Source: Pseudomonas reidholzensis
Lineage (GTDB): Bacteria > Pseudomonadota > Gammaproteobacteria > Pseudomonadales > Pseudomonadaceae
Reading direction: 5' to 3'
Assembly (NCBI RefSeq): GCF_900536025.1
Contig: NZ_UNOZ01000003.1
Coordinates: 124,001 to 188,000, forward strand
DNA length: 64,000 nt
Below the pieces are notes generated by a model. That model made no database searches and had not been told where the DNA came from. It was given only the letters and a program-made list of their open reading frames with translations. Shown one piece after another: positions 1 to 8,109 of the stretch. Every line of letters starts with the position of its first letter. Position 1 is the stretch's first letter. The translations under genes were made by a program, and so were the position numbers.

Positions 1-2067
1 GGCTTCATCGGACAGGTCGGGCCATTCGCTCTCGGCGTTTTTCTCCAGGTCCAGGCGACGCAGCAGGGCCACGCGGTTCTGCCACTGGCGCAGGTCCGGG
101 GTCCATGGCAGCAGCGCCAGGCTCTTGCGCCGGACCAGGCCGAGCAAGGCCCGCGCCCGCGCTTCGTCGTTCAGACCGGGCAGCGCTTCGCGGCTCAATA
201 CCAGCTCACCGACCTTGCGCTGGCGTTCAGCGCGCAGCACCTGTTCGCGCTCATCCCAATCGAGCAGGTCGAGGGTTTCGACCTGCTCGGCGAGCACATC
301 GTCGAACAGGCCAGGGTCGAATTCGGCCGCCATATAAATGCGCTCTTCACGCTGGCCCTGGCGGCTGCCGAGATCGGCGATCACCAGCCACGGCTGCTTC
401 ATCAAGGTGTCGACCTCGGCAAACAGCGCCGCGCGACCATTGGCCAGGCGGTACTCGGCAGCGCCTTCGCGGCGTTGCTGGGCGACGCGGTCGGGGTAGG
501 CCAGCGCCAGCAGCGCGCCGAGCCAGCGCGAGTGATCAGGGTCGGCGACGGGTGCGCCAGGCTTGCCGCGCAACAGGCCGCGATACTGACGCGCCAGTTG
601 CCGGGCACGCTGCACGCCACCCTGGCCGCCCCGGGCAACTCTGCTTTCGCCGCTGAGCAGCGCCAGCCGGGTGTGCAGGTCGGCACCGCCACCGCGCTGA
701 ATGTCGCGCTCGCCCAGCAAGGCGGCGACATTGCAGGCCATCTCGCTGAGCCCGAGGTCTTGCCCGCGCAGCAGCAGGTGAGCGATACGCGGGTGCGCTG
801 GCAGTTCGGCCATGGCCTGGCCGTGCGCGCTGAGGCTGTCTCGGCTGGCCGGCTTGAACGCGCCGAGCCGCGCCAGCAGGTCTTGCGACTGGGCGTAAGC
901 GGCGCTGGGTGGCTGGTCGAGCCAACGCAATTGCTCCGGGGTCACGCCCCAGCGCGCCAGCTGCAGGGCCAGGCCGGCCAGGTCGGCCTGGAGGATTTCG
1001 GCCGTGCCATGCGCCGCCAACTGTTCATGCTGCGCTTCGGACCAGAGCCGGTAGCACACGCCCGGTTCCAGCCGCCCGGCACGGCCGGCGCGCTGGGTGG
1101 CGCTGGCGCGGGAGATGCGCTGGGTGTCGAGGCGGGTCATGCCGCTGCCGGGGTCGAAGCGCGGCACCCGCGCCAGGCCGGCGTCGATTACCACGCGCAC
1201 GCCATCGATGGTCAGGCTGGTCTCGGCGATGTTGGTCGCCAGCACCACCTTGCGCTGGCCCTTGGCAGGTGGCTCGATGGCCGCCCGCTGGGCATTCAGG
1301 TCGAGCTCGCCGTGCAACGGGCACAGGAGGATCTCAGGCCGCTCACCGACGGCCTCTTGCAAGGCTTGATGCACCCGCCGGATCTCGGCCTGGCCGGGCA
1401 GGAACACCAGCAGGCTGCCGCTTTGCTCGGCCAGCGCCTGCAGTACGCAATCGACCACCCGCGGCTCGATGAACTCGCCCGGCTGGAACGGCCGCCCCCA
1501 CTGGACCGTCACCGGGTGCATGCGCCCTTCGCTGCTGACCACCGGCGCGTCGTCGAGCAGCCGCGAAAGGCGCTCGCCTTCCAGGGTCGCGGACATCAGC
1601 AGGATCTTCAGCGGCGGCTCGTCGCGCAGCAATTCGCGGCCATTGAGGCTCAGGGCCAGGGCCAGGTCGGCGTCCAGCGAGCGCTCGTGGTACTCGTCGA
1701 AGATCAGCAGGCCGACACCGTCGAGGGCCGGGTCCGCCTGCAAGCGGCGGGTCAGGATGCCTTCGGTGACCACTTCGATGCGCGTGTTGGGGCCGACCTT
1801 GCTGTCCAGGCGAATGCGGTAGCCGACCGTTTCGCCGACCTGCTCGCCGAGCTCGCTGGCCAACCGCTCGGCGGCCGCGCGGGCGGCCAGGCGGCGGGGT
1901 TCGAGCATGACGATGCGTTGCCCGGCCAGCCACGGCTCATCGAGCAGGGCCAGCGGCACACGGGTGGTCTTGCCGGCGCCGGGCGGCGCCTCGAGCACGG
2001 CTTCGTGGCGGGCGCGCAGGGCCTGGCGCAGGGCGGGCAATACGGCATCAATGGGTAATGAAATCAT
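1..2067 (-). CDS. hrpB: ATP-dependent RNA helicase HrpB (3' part beyond window)
   Basis: DEAH-box helicase of the HrpA/HrpB class; only the first 689 codons lie in the window and the C-terminus runs off the left edge. Visible motifs are the Walker A GAGKT at residues 30-34, the DEYH box at 124-127, a SAT motif following it, and the GRAGR arginine-finger motif (QRAGRAGR) in the second RecA domain. The family is about 840 aa, so roughly 150 residues are missing. HrpB is a putative RNA helicase of unclear function. The ATG at 2065-2067 starts MISLPID, as expected for the family. It is divergent from the small lipoprotein at 2185, with a short shared promoter region. Confidence 0.95.
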   Translation of the reverse strand, partial: MISLPIDAVLPALRQALRARHEAVLEAPPGAGKTTRVPLALLDEPWLAGQRIVMLEPRRLAARAAAERLASELGEQVGETVGYRIRLDSKVGPNTRIEVVTEGILTRRLQADPALDGVGLLIFDEYHERSLDADLALALSLNGRELLRDEPPLKILLMSATLEGERLSRLLDDAPVVSSEGRMHPVTVQWGRPFQPGEFIEPRVVDCVLQALAEQSGSLLVFLPGQAEIRRVHQALQEAVGERPEILLCPLHGELDLNAQRAAIEPPAKGQRKVVLATNIAETSLTIDGVRVVIDAGLARVPRFDPGSGMTRLDTQRISRASATQRAGRAGRLEPGVCYRLWSEAQHEQLAAHGTAEILQADLAGLALQLARWGVTPEQLRWLDQPPSAAYAQSQDLLARLGAFKPASRDSLSAHGQAMAELPAHPRIAHLLLRGQDLGLSEMACNVAALLGERDIQRGGGADLHTRLALLSGESRVARGGQGGVQRARQLARQYRGLLRGKPGAPVADPDHSRWLGALLALAYPDRVAQQRREGAAEYRLANGRAALFAEVDTLMKQPWLVIADLGSRQGQREERIYMAAEFDPGLFDDVLAEQVETLDLLDWDEREQVLRAERQRKVGELVLSREALPGLNDEARARALLGLVRRKSLALLPWTPDLRQWQNRVALLRRLDLEKNAESEWPDLSDEA

Positions 2068-2184
2068 GGTGGTCCTCACGCAAGCTCGCGAGTATAACGG
2101 CGAACCGGCCCTGGCCAATCATGGTCATAGTATTCGCTAGCGGCTGATTGCCTGTATCGTTGTGACTTACTCTCGGAGATCTCC

Positions 2185-2604
2185 ATGCGCATCCCATCCC
2201 GCGTCCTCGGTGGCGTTCTGGTCGCCACGCTGCTGACCCAACTGACGGCCTGCGGCACGCTGTTCTATCCCGACCGCCGCGGCCAGATCGAAGGCAAGAT
2301 CGACCCTGCGATCGCCGTCCTCGACGCCGTCGGCCTGCTGTTCTATGTGATCCCGGGGCTGATCGCCTTTGGCATCGACTTCGCCAGCGGCGCGATCTAT
2401 TACCCGCCCGGCACCACCGCGCACGTCGACCCGGCCAAGCTCAAACCGGCGATCGGTGCCGATGGCACGGTCGACAACGCCAAGCTGCAGGCCATTCTCG
2501 AAACCGAACTGGGCCAGCGCCTGCCGCTGGACGACCCGCGTCTGATCCAGCACCGTGGCAGCGTCGAGCAACTGACCGCCTTCGGCCTGGTACCGGCCGC
2601 CTGA
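2185..2604 (+). CDS. small predicted outer-membrane lipoprotein, unknown function
   Basis: A 139-aa protein with a lipoprotein signal peptide: two arginines, a hydrophobic stretch and a lipobox LTAC with the modified Cys at residue 23. The mature part has one more hydrophobic segment around residues 45-75 and a short polar tail. A Shine-Dalgarno (cGGAGatctcc) sits just before the ATG, supporting this start. It resembles the small YceK/YidQ-like lipoproteins common in Pseudomonas, but I cannot assign a function. The next gene, a cation-efflux transporter, starts 28 bp downstream on the same strand, so the two may be co-transcribed. Confidence 0.8.
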   Translation: MRIPSRVLGGVLVATLLTQLTACGTLFYPDRRGQIEGKIDPAIAVLDAVGLLFYVIPGLIAFGIDFASGAIYYPPGTTAHVDPAKLKPAIGADGTVDNAKLQAILETELGQRLPLDDPRLIQHRGSVEQLTAFGLVPAA

Positions 2605-2632
2605 TCCGTAGCCCAAGGAAGGTACCCGCGGC

Positions 2633-3505
2633 ATGACCAGCCCAACGGCAGAACAGCAACGCCTGCTGCGCCTGGCCACCCGCGCCTCGCTGGCGGTGGC
2701 GAGTATCCTGGTGGTGAGCAAGGCGCTGGGCTGGTGGCTGAGTGGCTCGGTCAGCCTGCTGGCGGGGCTGATCGACTCAGCGCTGGACGCCGTGGCGTCG
2801 TTTCTCAACCTGCTGGCGGTGCACTACGCGCTGCGCCCGGCCGACGACGACCACCGCTTTGGCCATGGCAAGGCCGAGGCCCTGGCGGGCATGGCGCAGG
2901 CGCTGTTCATCGGCGTCAGCGCGGTGCTGATCGGGGTGCAGGCGGTGGACCGCCTGCAATCGCCGCAGCCGCTGGGCAATACCGCCGCCGGTATTGCGGT
3001 GATGCTGCTGTCGCTGGTGCTGACCGTGGCGCTGCTGGCCTTGCAGCGCAAGGTGATCCGCGCCACGGGGTCGACGGCGGTGCGCGCTGATTCGCTGCAT
3101 TACCGCTCCGACTTGCTGCTCAATGGCAGCATTCTGCTGGCCCTGGTGCTGGCCGGGTTTGGCTGGCCGCAGCTGGATGCGCTGTTTGGCCTGGGGATCG
3201 CGTTCTACATTCTCTGGAGTGCGCTGCAGATCGCCCGGGAGAGCACGGCGATCCTCATGGACAAGGAGCTGCCGGCGGATGTGGGTGAGCGGATGCTCGC
3301 GCTGGTGTGTGCGATCCCTGGAGTGCAAGGGGCGCATGATCTGCGTACGCGGGTGTCGGGCAGCTACTGGTTCGTCCAGGTGCACCTGGAACTGCCGGGG
3401 GCGCTGCCGCTGCATGAGGCGCACGAGTTGTGTGAGCAGGCGTTGGCGGTGATCCGCGAGCGTTATCCACAGGCGGATGTGCTGGTGCATGCGGACCCGG
3501 TGTAA
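2633..3505 (+). CDS. cation diffusion facilitator family transporter (FieF/YiiP type)
   Basis: A 290-aa inner-membrane protein with about six hydrophobic segments in the N-terminal two thirds and a soluble C-terminal domain of about 80 residues, the layout of cation diffusion facilitators. Metal-site motifs of the family are visible: DSALD in TM2 (about residues 47-51), the DDDHRFGHGKAEALA loop (about 71-85) and HYRSD in TM5. The C-terminal domain carries conserved histidines (QVHLELP, HEAHELC, VHAD). Family knowledge suggests proton-driven export of Zn2+, Fe2+ or similar divalent ions; the substrate cannot be decided here. A REP pair follows immediately. Confidence 0.93.
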   Translation: MTSPTAEQQRLLRLATRASLAVASILVVSKALGWWLSGSVSLLAGLIDSALDAVASFLNLLAVHYALRPADDDHRFGHGKAEALAGMAQALFIGVSAVLIGVQAVDRLQSPQPLGNTAAGIAVMLLSLVLTVALLALQRKVIRATGSTAVRADSLHYRSDLLLNGSILLALVLAGFGWPQLDALFGLGIAFYILWSALQIARESTAILMDKELPADVGERMLALVCAIPGVQGAHDLRTRVSGSYWFVQVHLELPGALPLHEAHELCEQALAVIRERYPQADVLVHADPV

Positions 3506-3518
3506 GCCTTGAGGGTGC

Positions 3519-3641
3519 TGGGGGCGCTTTGCGCCCCTTTCGCGACACAAGGCCGCTCCCACAGTACAGCGCCGCTTCCAAGACATGCGCTGTCCCTGTG
3601 GGAGCGGCCTTGTGTCGCGAAAGGGCCGCGAAGCGGCCCCA
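3519..3641. repeat. inverted pair of REP elements (GCGGCCTTGTGTCGCGA class)
   Basis: Two near-identical inverted arms, about 3538-3563 and 3596-3622, contain the core CGACACAAGGCCGCTCCCAC and its complement. They are flanked by GC hairpins (3519-3536 and 3624-3641). The pair lies between the convergent transporter and DUF6515 genes and could form a large cruciform or transcript hairpin at both 3' ends. This core differs from the GCGGGCTTGCCCGCGA class seen at most other REP sites in the window; the same class recurs near 19.98-20.10 kb. Confidence 0.85.
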
Positions 3642-3647
3642 GATACC

Positions 3648-4481
3648 TCAATTGATGCTGTAGCCGCGCCCACTCAAGCAGGCGCCCATCGCTCGGCGGT
3701 AGTTGTCGGCGACGTTGGCCGGCGGCGCGTAGGTCGCCTGCGCAGGGTCGAAGCCGGTCTGCTCCACCGCCCAGCGGTGACACTGATAACGGTCCTGATC
3801 CTGCTGCTGAGGAGTCTGCCCATACGCCGGGTAGGCGATCACATCGTAACCCGCGCTGGCCTGAGGCGGCTGCACCGGCACATTGACCGGCGGATTGACC
3901 ACCACGTACTCGCGGCTGTCGGCCTGGTACTGGTAATAAGTGTCCGCCACCAGGAAGAACAACGCACCGCTCAGCCACACCTCCCGGGCATACGACGGCA
4001 GGTAGTTCACCCGCACGCCATACGGCGGGCGCACCACCACGTAACCGGGGCCGTTGGGGCGATACCAGTAGCCGCCGGAATAGAAGTAATCCTGGCCACG
4101 GTACGGCACCTTCCAGTAACGGTCCGGGAAGCGCTCGACGGCATGCCCTGGACGGTACTGCGGGCCGGGGCCCCAGCCGTTGCCATGGCCCTCCGGACGC
4201 CCGGCCCAGTTGTCACCCGGGCGCTGCCCTGGCCCACCGGCTTGCCACTGGCGGTTGTCGCCATTGCGCCGCGGGATGTCCTGATAGTAACCCTGGCGCG
4301 GTTGCTGGGTCTGGCGCACTTCGTCCCGCGAGTTCAGCGGCGAACCACCGCCGCCACCGCTGTTGGGGTCCTGCCCGCCGTGCCCGCCATGCCCCTCGCC
4401 CGGCCCTTGGGCCAGCGCCCCGAGGCTGATGCCCATGCCCAGCAAACCCACCCCGGCCAACTGCCAGATGCGCGACCTCAT
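3648..4481 (-). CDS. DUF6515 family exported protein
   Basis: A 277-aa exported protein. After an N-terminal signal peptide (hydrophobic core ending ALA, about residues 8-25) comes a low-complexity Gly/Pro/Gln/Asn/Arg-rich region to about residue 120. A conserved aromatic-rich part follows, with repeated YY, YWYRPNGPGY and YLPSYAREVW segments and a hydrophobic stretch near LFFLVADTYYQY. This matches my recollection of the DUF6515 family, whose function is unknown. I chose the ATG at 4479-4481 because GAGAGG lies 7 nt upstream; an upstream ATG at 4505 would add eight residues without an SD. Last residues are GRGYSIN. Confidence 0.8.
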   Translation of the reverse strand: MRSRIWQLAGVGLLGMGISLGALAQGPGEGHGGHGGQDPNSGGGGGSPLNSRDEVRQTQQPRQGYYQDIPRRNGDNRQWQAGGPGQRPGDNWAGRPEGHGNGWGPGPQYRPGHAVERFPDRYWKVPYRGQDYFYSGGYWYRPNGPGYVVVRPPYGVRVNYLPSYAREVWLSGALFFLVADTYYQYQADSREYVVVNPPVNVPVQPPQASAGYDVIAYPAYGQTPQQQDQDRYQCHRWAVEQTGFDPAQATYAPPANVADNYRRAMGACLSGRGYSIN

Positions 4482-4562
4482 GGCGTTCCTCTCGATTAAC
4501 CGCACTGCAATGGGTGGCAGTCTACCGCGAGCGTCAGGGGTGCAGATGAAAATCCAGCCATG

Positions 4563-4590
4563 AAAAAAGGGAGGCCTATGGCCTCCCTTT
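4563..4590 (-). terminator. Rho-independent terminator, minus strand
   Basis: The stem AAGGGAGGC/GCCTCCCTT with a 5-nt loop is followed on the minus strand by six T residues. No annotated minus-strand gene ends here, which points to an unannotated transcript coming from the 4600-4800 side. Confidence 0.85.
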
Positions 4591-4795
4591 GGGAAATGTC
4601 GTCCGTGCTCGGCGCTTGTGGCGCCGGCTCACCTCACCCCGTCTGGTAAACGGTGTGTAGCCCGGGGGCCGGCGGATCCTGTTGGACCGGGGGCCGCGAC
4701 CGCCTTCTTGGGCCGGTCGCCGTGGACTGATGTCCGGGCAGTGATTCTGTTGATAAAGATACCGGTCCAGGCCTGGCAGAGGATTGCGAAGATTG
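4563..4795 (-). ncRNA. candidate small RNA (unnamed)
   Basis: Inferred from signals rather than from a family match. An extended -10 box, TGCTATTTAT on the minus strand (about 4801-4810), would start a transcript near 4795, and the terminator at 4563-4590 would end it after about 230 nt. The interval has no credible ORF with a ribosome-binding site, is GC-rich and contains several self-complementary segments, for example GGCGC-CACAA-GCGCC next to the terminator. I do not recognise it as RsmX/Y/Z, CrcZ, PrrF, 6S, tmRNA, RNase P or 4.5S RNA. The -35 region is weak. Confidence 0.4.
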
Positions 4796-4811
4796 CTCAG
4801 ATAAATAGCAC

Positions 4812-4841
4812 TTGCGCAATTTTTAACCCTGGATTGATAAT
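4812..4841 (+). promoter_or_regulatory. predicted sigma-70 promoter of the Lrp-type gene
   Basis: TTGCGC (-35) at 4812-4817 and GATAAT (-10) at 4836-4841 are separated by 18 bp, about 30 bp ahead of the start codon. The palindrome TTGCGCAA overlaps the -35 box and could be an operator. Confidence 0.5.
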
Positions 4842-4873
4842 TCGCCGCAATCCGAACAGAAAAGGCCCCGTCC

Positions 4874-5350
4874 ATGAGCAAGCTCGACCGCTACGACCTG
4901 AGCATCCTTGCCGAATTGCAGCGCGATGCGCGCATCTCCAACCAGGAGCTGGCCGAACGCATCGGCCTGTCGCCCTCGCCATGCTCGCGTCGGGTCAAGC
5001 AGCTCGAAGACGATGGCTATATCTCGCGCCAGGTGGCGCTGCTGGACCGCAAGAAGCTCGGCCTGAGCCTGACCGCCTATGTGCTGATCGGCATGGACCG
5101 GCACACCCCCGAGCGCTTCGAGACCTTCGAGGCGGCGATCCGCAACCTGCCGCAGGTACTCGAGTGCAGCCTGGTCACCGGGATGGACGCCGACTATCAG
5201 TTGAAGGTGGTGGTCGCGGACATGGACCACTATCAGAAACTGCTACTGGGCAGCCTGACCCGGATTGAAGGCGTGACCAGCGTGCGCTCGAGCTTCGTGC
5301 TCAACCAGGTGCTGGCGAGTACCGAGCTGCCCTTGACCCACCTGCGTTAA
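4874..5350 (+). CDS. Lrp/AsnC family transcriptional regulator
   Basis: A 158-aa regulator with the two-domain Lrp/AsnC layout: an N-terminal winged helix-turn-helix (about residues 5-55, including LAERIGLSPSPCSRRVKQLE) and a C-terminal RAM/effector-binding domain (about 65-145, with VLECSLVTGMDADYQLKV). Members of this family sense amino acids or related metabolites, form octamers and often regulate a divergent gene. No divergent enzyme gene is present; only the candidate minus-strand small RNA lies upstream. The target is unknown. The ATG gives MSKLDRYDLSIL, the usual N-terminus; the upstream SD is weak. Confidence 0.92.
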   Translation: MSKLDRYDLSILAELQRDARISNQELAERIGLSPSPCSRRVKQLEDDGYISRQVALLDRKKLGLSLTAYVLIGMDRHTPERFETFEAAIRNLPQVLECSLVTGMDADYQLKVVVADMDHYQKLLLGSLTRIEGVTSVRSSFVLNQVLASTELPLTHLR

Positions 5351-5375
5351 CAGGGCTTGTCGGTGGGCGTATAAT
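5347..5375 (+). promoter_or_regulatory. predicted strong sigma-70 promoter
   Basis: TTAACA at 5347-5352, overlapping the stop codon of the Lrp-type gene, and a perfect TATAAT at 5370-5375, with 17-bp spacing. It would drive the DUF2788 gene, whose ATG is 31 bp downstream. Confidence 0.7.
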
Positions 5376-5405
5376 CGGCGGCTTGAGCCTGCCCGGAGCA
5401 CACCG

Positions 5406-5609
5406 ATGGATCCTGCAAAATTCGAAGAGTGGATGATGATCACCCTGGTCACCCTCCTGATCGGCTTCATGGGTTTCATCGTCTGGGACCTGGCGAAGAA
5501 ATCCAAGGCGGGGCGCTTCGGCACGCTGATCCTGTTCGGCGTGCTGGGGCTGGGGGTGCTGGCCTTCATCATCAAGAGCGTGGTGGTGGGGATGCTTGAA
5601 GGGGTTTAG
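5406..5609 (+). CDS. DUF2788 domain-containing small membrane protein
   Basis: A 67-aa protein made almost entirely of two hydrophobic helices (about residues 10-30 and 40-62) joined by the short basic loop AKKSKAGRFG. Sequence and length fit the DUF2788 family of gammaproteobacterial membrane proteins of unknown function. It starts 55 bp after the Lrp-type regulator but has its own near-consensus promoter overlapping that gene's stop codon, so it is probably transcribed independently. A REP pair follows the stop codon. Nothing more specific can be inferred. Confidence 0.85.
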   Translation: MDPAKFEEWMMITLVTLLIGFMGFIVWDLAKKSKAGRFGTLILFGVLGLGVLAFIIKSVVVGMLEGV

Positions 5610-5622
5610 AGCTGCATAGGCC

Positions 5623-5735
5623 CCATCGCGGGCAAGCCCGCTCCTACAGTGATATGAGCTGCGCCCCCGTGGTTGGACACCCGTCCATCATCTGGGGCGC
5701 ACAGGCTGTTGTAGGAGCGGGCTTGCCCGCGATGG
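5623..5735. repeat. inverted pair of REP elements (GCGGGCTTGCCCGCGA class)
   Basis: Arms at 5623-5648 and 5710-5735 are exact complements over about 26 bp (core ATCGCGGGCAAGCCCGCTCC). They are separated by about 60 bp and lie between the convergent DUF2788 and rluE genes. Confidence 0.88.
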
Positions 5736-5749
5736 CGTCGGCGCTGCGC

Positions 5750-6379
5750 TCAAAGCTTGGGCGCAACCTCGCGCCAGCAGCCCTGATCCAGCCCTTCCAC
5801 GCTCCAGTCACCAATGCGCACGCGCACCAGGCGTAGGGTCGGCAAACCGACCGCGGCCGTCATGCGCCTGACCTGGCGATTACGCCCTTCGCGAATCACC
5901 AGCTCCAACCAACTGGTCGGCACGCTCTTGCGAAAACGCACCGGCGGATCTCGCGGCCACAGCTGCGGCTCCTCCAGCAAGCGAGCCTCGGCGGGCAGGG
6001 TCATGCCGTCATTGAGCTCGACCCCCTGGCGCAAGCGCTGCAACTGCTCCTCGTTCGGCTCCCCCTCCACCTGCACCCAGTAAGTCTTGGCCAGCTTGTG
6101 CTTGGGGTCGGCGATGCGTGCCTGCAAGCGACCGTCGTTGGTCAGCAGCAGCAAGCCTTCGCTGTCACGGTCCAGGCGGCCGGCGGGATAGATGCCGGGG
6201 ATATCGATGAAATCCTTGAGCGTCGCCCGCCCCTCGCCGTCGCTGAACTGCGTGAGCACGTCGAACGGCTTGTTGAACAGGATCAGGCGTGGCTCGGCCG
6301 GCGCCGGCTTGGGCTGGCGGTATGGGCCGGCAGGCCGCGCCGGAGGGCGGCGCGGCTTGGAACGGGGTGGCAGGGGCAT
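5750..6379 (-). CDS. rluE: 23S rRNA pseudouridine synthase RluE
   Basis: A 209-aa member of the RsuA/RluB/E/F pseudouridine synthase family, lacking an N-terminal S4 domain as RluE does. A basic, proline-rich N-terminal tail (residues 1-28) precedes the catalytic core, which has the family motif [14 protein letters not shown] carrying the catalytic Asp and the C-terminal signature [11 protein letters not shown]. The E. coli enzyme isomerises U2457 of 23S rRNA in the cytoplasm. It starts 6 bp after the end of the amn gene on the same strand, so the two are probably transcribed together, with amn first. Confidence 0.93.
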   Translation of the reverse strand: MPLPPRSKPRRPPARPAGPYRQPKPAPAEPRLILFNKPFDVLTQFSDGEGRATLKDFIDIPGIYPAGRLDRDSEGLLLLTNDGRLQARIADPKHKLAKTYWVQVEGEPNEEQLQRLRQGVELNDGMTLPAEARLLEEPQLWPRDPPVRFRKSVPTSWLELVIREGRNRQVRRMTAAVGLPTLRLVRVRIGDWSVEGLDQGCWREVAPKL

Positions 6380-6385
6380 GGATCC

Positions 6386-7873
6386 TCAGCGGAACGGCGG
6401 CTCATCGAAGCTGCGCAGTTTACGCGAGTGCAGCGAATTGAGCTCGGTGCGCAGCAGGTCGAGGGCGGCGATGCCGATCTTCAGGTGCTGGCTGACCGCC
6501 CGGTTGTAGAACGCGTTGGCCGAACCTGGCAGCTTGATCTCGCTGTGCAGCGGCTTGTCCGAGACACACAGCAAGGTGCCGTACGGCACCCGCAGACGGT
6601 AGCCCTGGGCCGCGATGGTGCCGCTCTCCATGTCGACCGCAACGGCGCGCGACAGGTTGATCAGCGGCCGCTCCTGGGCCCAGCGCAGCTCCCAGTTGCG
6701 GTCATCGTAGGTGAGCACGGTACCGGTGCGCAGGCGCTTCTTCAGCTCGTCGCCGCGCTCGCCGGTCACTTGCGCGGCGGCTTCCTGCAGCGCCAGCTGC
6801 ACTTCGGCCAGGGCCGGGATCGGGATGTTCGGCGGCACCACCCGGTCGAGAATGCCGTCGCGGCGCATGTAGGCGTGGGCCAGCACGTAGTCGCCGATGG
6901 TCTGCGACTGCCGCAGGCCACCGCAGTGGCCGATCATCAGCCAGCAGTGCGGGCGCAGCACGGCGAGGTGGTCGGTGATGTTCTTGGCGTTGGACGGGCC
7001 GACGCCGATGTTGACCAGGGTCACGCCATCGCCATCGGCGGCGATCAGGTGGTACGCCGGCATCTGGAAGCGGTGCCATACCACGCTGGCCACCAGGGCC
7101 TGGGTCTCGCCGTCGTCCATGCCTTTTTCGATCACCACGTTGCCCGGCAGGACCATGCGCACGAAGCGCGGGTCGGCGCGCAGCAGCTCGAGGCCATGGC
7201 CGATGAACTGGTCGACGTAGCGGTGGTAGTTGGTCAGCAGGATCCACGGTTGCACATGGCGCCAGTCACTGCCGGTGTAGTGCACCAGGCGGCGCAGCGA
7301 AAAGTCCACCCGGGCGGCGTCGAACAGCGCCAGCGGCAGGTCCTCGGCCTTGCTCCAGTCCCACAGGCCATCGGCGATATCGTCGGTGGCGGCCGACAGG
7401 TCGGTGCTGGGGAACACCCGCGCCAGCGCGGCGGCGGTGATGCCGGTACCGGCCAGCTCGTCGCCCTGCTCGACCACGTAGGGGTAAGGGATGTTCTGTT
7501 CGCTGACGCCGACTTCCACGGTCACCGTGTAGTCGTGCATCAAGGGCCGCAGCTGCTCGAGCAGGTACGCCCGGAACGCGGCAGGCTGGGTGACGGTGAC
7601 GCTGTAGGTGCCGGCGACCTGGACCTTGGCGTAGGCGCGGGTGGTCGCGGCGACTTCGCCGTGGCTGTAGTAGGTCAGGCGCAAGGCGGGGTAACGGTAC
7701 AGCGCGCGCTCCTCGGCATCCGGTTCGGTGCGGTCCTTGAGGTAGCGCTTGAGGGCCTGGCTGAGGGCCCCGGTGGCCTGTTCATGCAAGGCCGCCAGAC
7801 GGTCGACGGCCTGTTCGGGGGTATCAACGACTTCAAACGCTTGGCTCACGCTGGGCTTCCTGTCTTCTGACAT
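6386..7873 (-). CDS. amn: AMP nucleosidase
   Basis: A 495-aa protein matching Amn in length and content. The N-terminal half (about residues 10-170) is the AMP-nucleosidase-specific domain; the C-terminal half is a nucleoside phosphorylase fold with conserved stretches such as GDGVTLVNIGVGPSNAKNITDHLAV and VDMESGTIAAQGYR. Amn hydrolyses AMP to adenine and ribose 5-phosphate and helps set adenylate pools. The start MSEDRKPSVSQAF at 7873 fits family length. It lies immediately upstream of rluE. A REP region with a tandem repeat lies upstream of it. Confidence 0.95.
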   Translation of the reverse strand: MSEDRKPSVSQAFEVVDTPEQAVDRLAALHEQATGALSQALKRYLKDRTEPDAEERALYRYPALRLTYYSHGEVAATTRAYAKVQVAGTYSVTVTQPAAFRAYLLEQLRPLMHDYTVTVEVGVSEQNIPYPYVVEQGDELAGTGITAAALARVFPSTDLSAATDDIADGLWDWSKAEDLPLALFDAARVDFSLRRLVHYTGSDWRHVQPWILLTNYHRYVDQFIGHGLELLRADPRFVRMVLPGNVVIEKGMDDGETQALVASVVWHRFQMPAYHLIAADGDGVTLVNIGVGPSNAKNITDHLAVLRPHCWLMIGHCGGLRQSQTIGDYVLAHAYMRRDGILDRVVPPNIPIPALAEVQLALQEAAAQVTGERGDELKKRLRTGTVLTYDDRNWELRWAQERPLINLSRAVAVDMESGTIAAQGYRLRVPYGTLLCVSDKPLHSEIKLPGSANAFYNRAVSQHLKIGIAALDLLRTELNSLHSRKLRSFDEPPFR

Positions 7874-7936
7874 GCATGGCTTCCATCTTGCCTACCTTCG
7901 CGGGCAATTACACCCCCATGCCACCGCATCGCCCTT

Positions 7937-8102
7937 TTCGCGGGTAAACCCGCTCCCACAGGGCCCCCAGTGACCTGAGGCTCACCGCGGCACCTCTCAC
8001 AGGGTCCCCGGCGCCCTGAGGCTCACCGCTACACCTCTCACAGGGTCCCCGGCGCCCTGAGGCTCACCGCTACACCTGTGGGAGCGGGTTTACCCGCGAA
8101 GG
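7937..8102. repeat. REP pair enclosing a 41-bp tandem repeat
   Basis: REP arms at 7937-7962 and 8075-8102 are complementary (core CGCGGGTAAACCCGCTCCCACAGG). Between and overlapping them are three head-to-tail 41-bp units: 7957-7997 (diverged), 7998-8038 and 8039-8079. The last two differ only at the penultimate base. Each unit runs from CACAGGG to the next CACCTCT/CACCTGT, so the array looks like duplication of one REP edge plus the spacer. It lies between the 5' end of amn and the 3' end of the acyl-CoA dehydrogenase gene. Confidence 0.9.
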
Positions 8103-8109
8103 CGTCGCC

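Larger units (their letters stand above)
4482..4873. other. intergenic region with a minus-strand terminator, candidate sRNA and lrp promoter
   Basis: No convincing protein gene is seen in this 392-bp gap. It contains the upstream region of the DUF6515 gene, a strong minus-strand intrinsic terminator at 4563-4590 that belongs to no annotated gene, a GC-rich stretch (4595-4790) that could be the body of a small RNA, and the promoter of the Lrp-type gene (4812-4841). Confidence 0.6.

Noticed and set aside
475..2058. A 527-codon plus-strand frame opposite hrpB
   Set aside because: hrpB motifs (Walker A, DEYH) are on the minus strand; the plus frame is a shadow.
4576..4881. A 101-codon minus-strand frame over the candidate sRNA
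   Set aside because: It begins inside the Lrp gene, has no SD and reads as low-complexity basic sequence; a non-coding transcript is more likely.
6098..7870. A 590-codon plus-strand frame opposite amn
   Set aside because: amn and rluE are well-identified on the minus strand; the plus frame has no motif and no start signal.
7957..8079. 41-bp repeats considered as a CRISPR array
   Set aside because: Units are directly adjacent with no spacers and are made of REP sequence.
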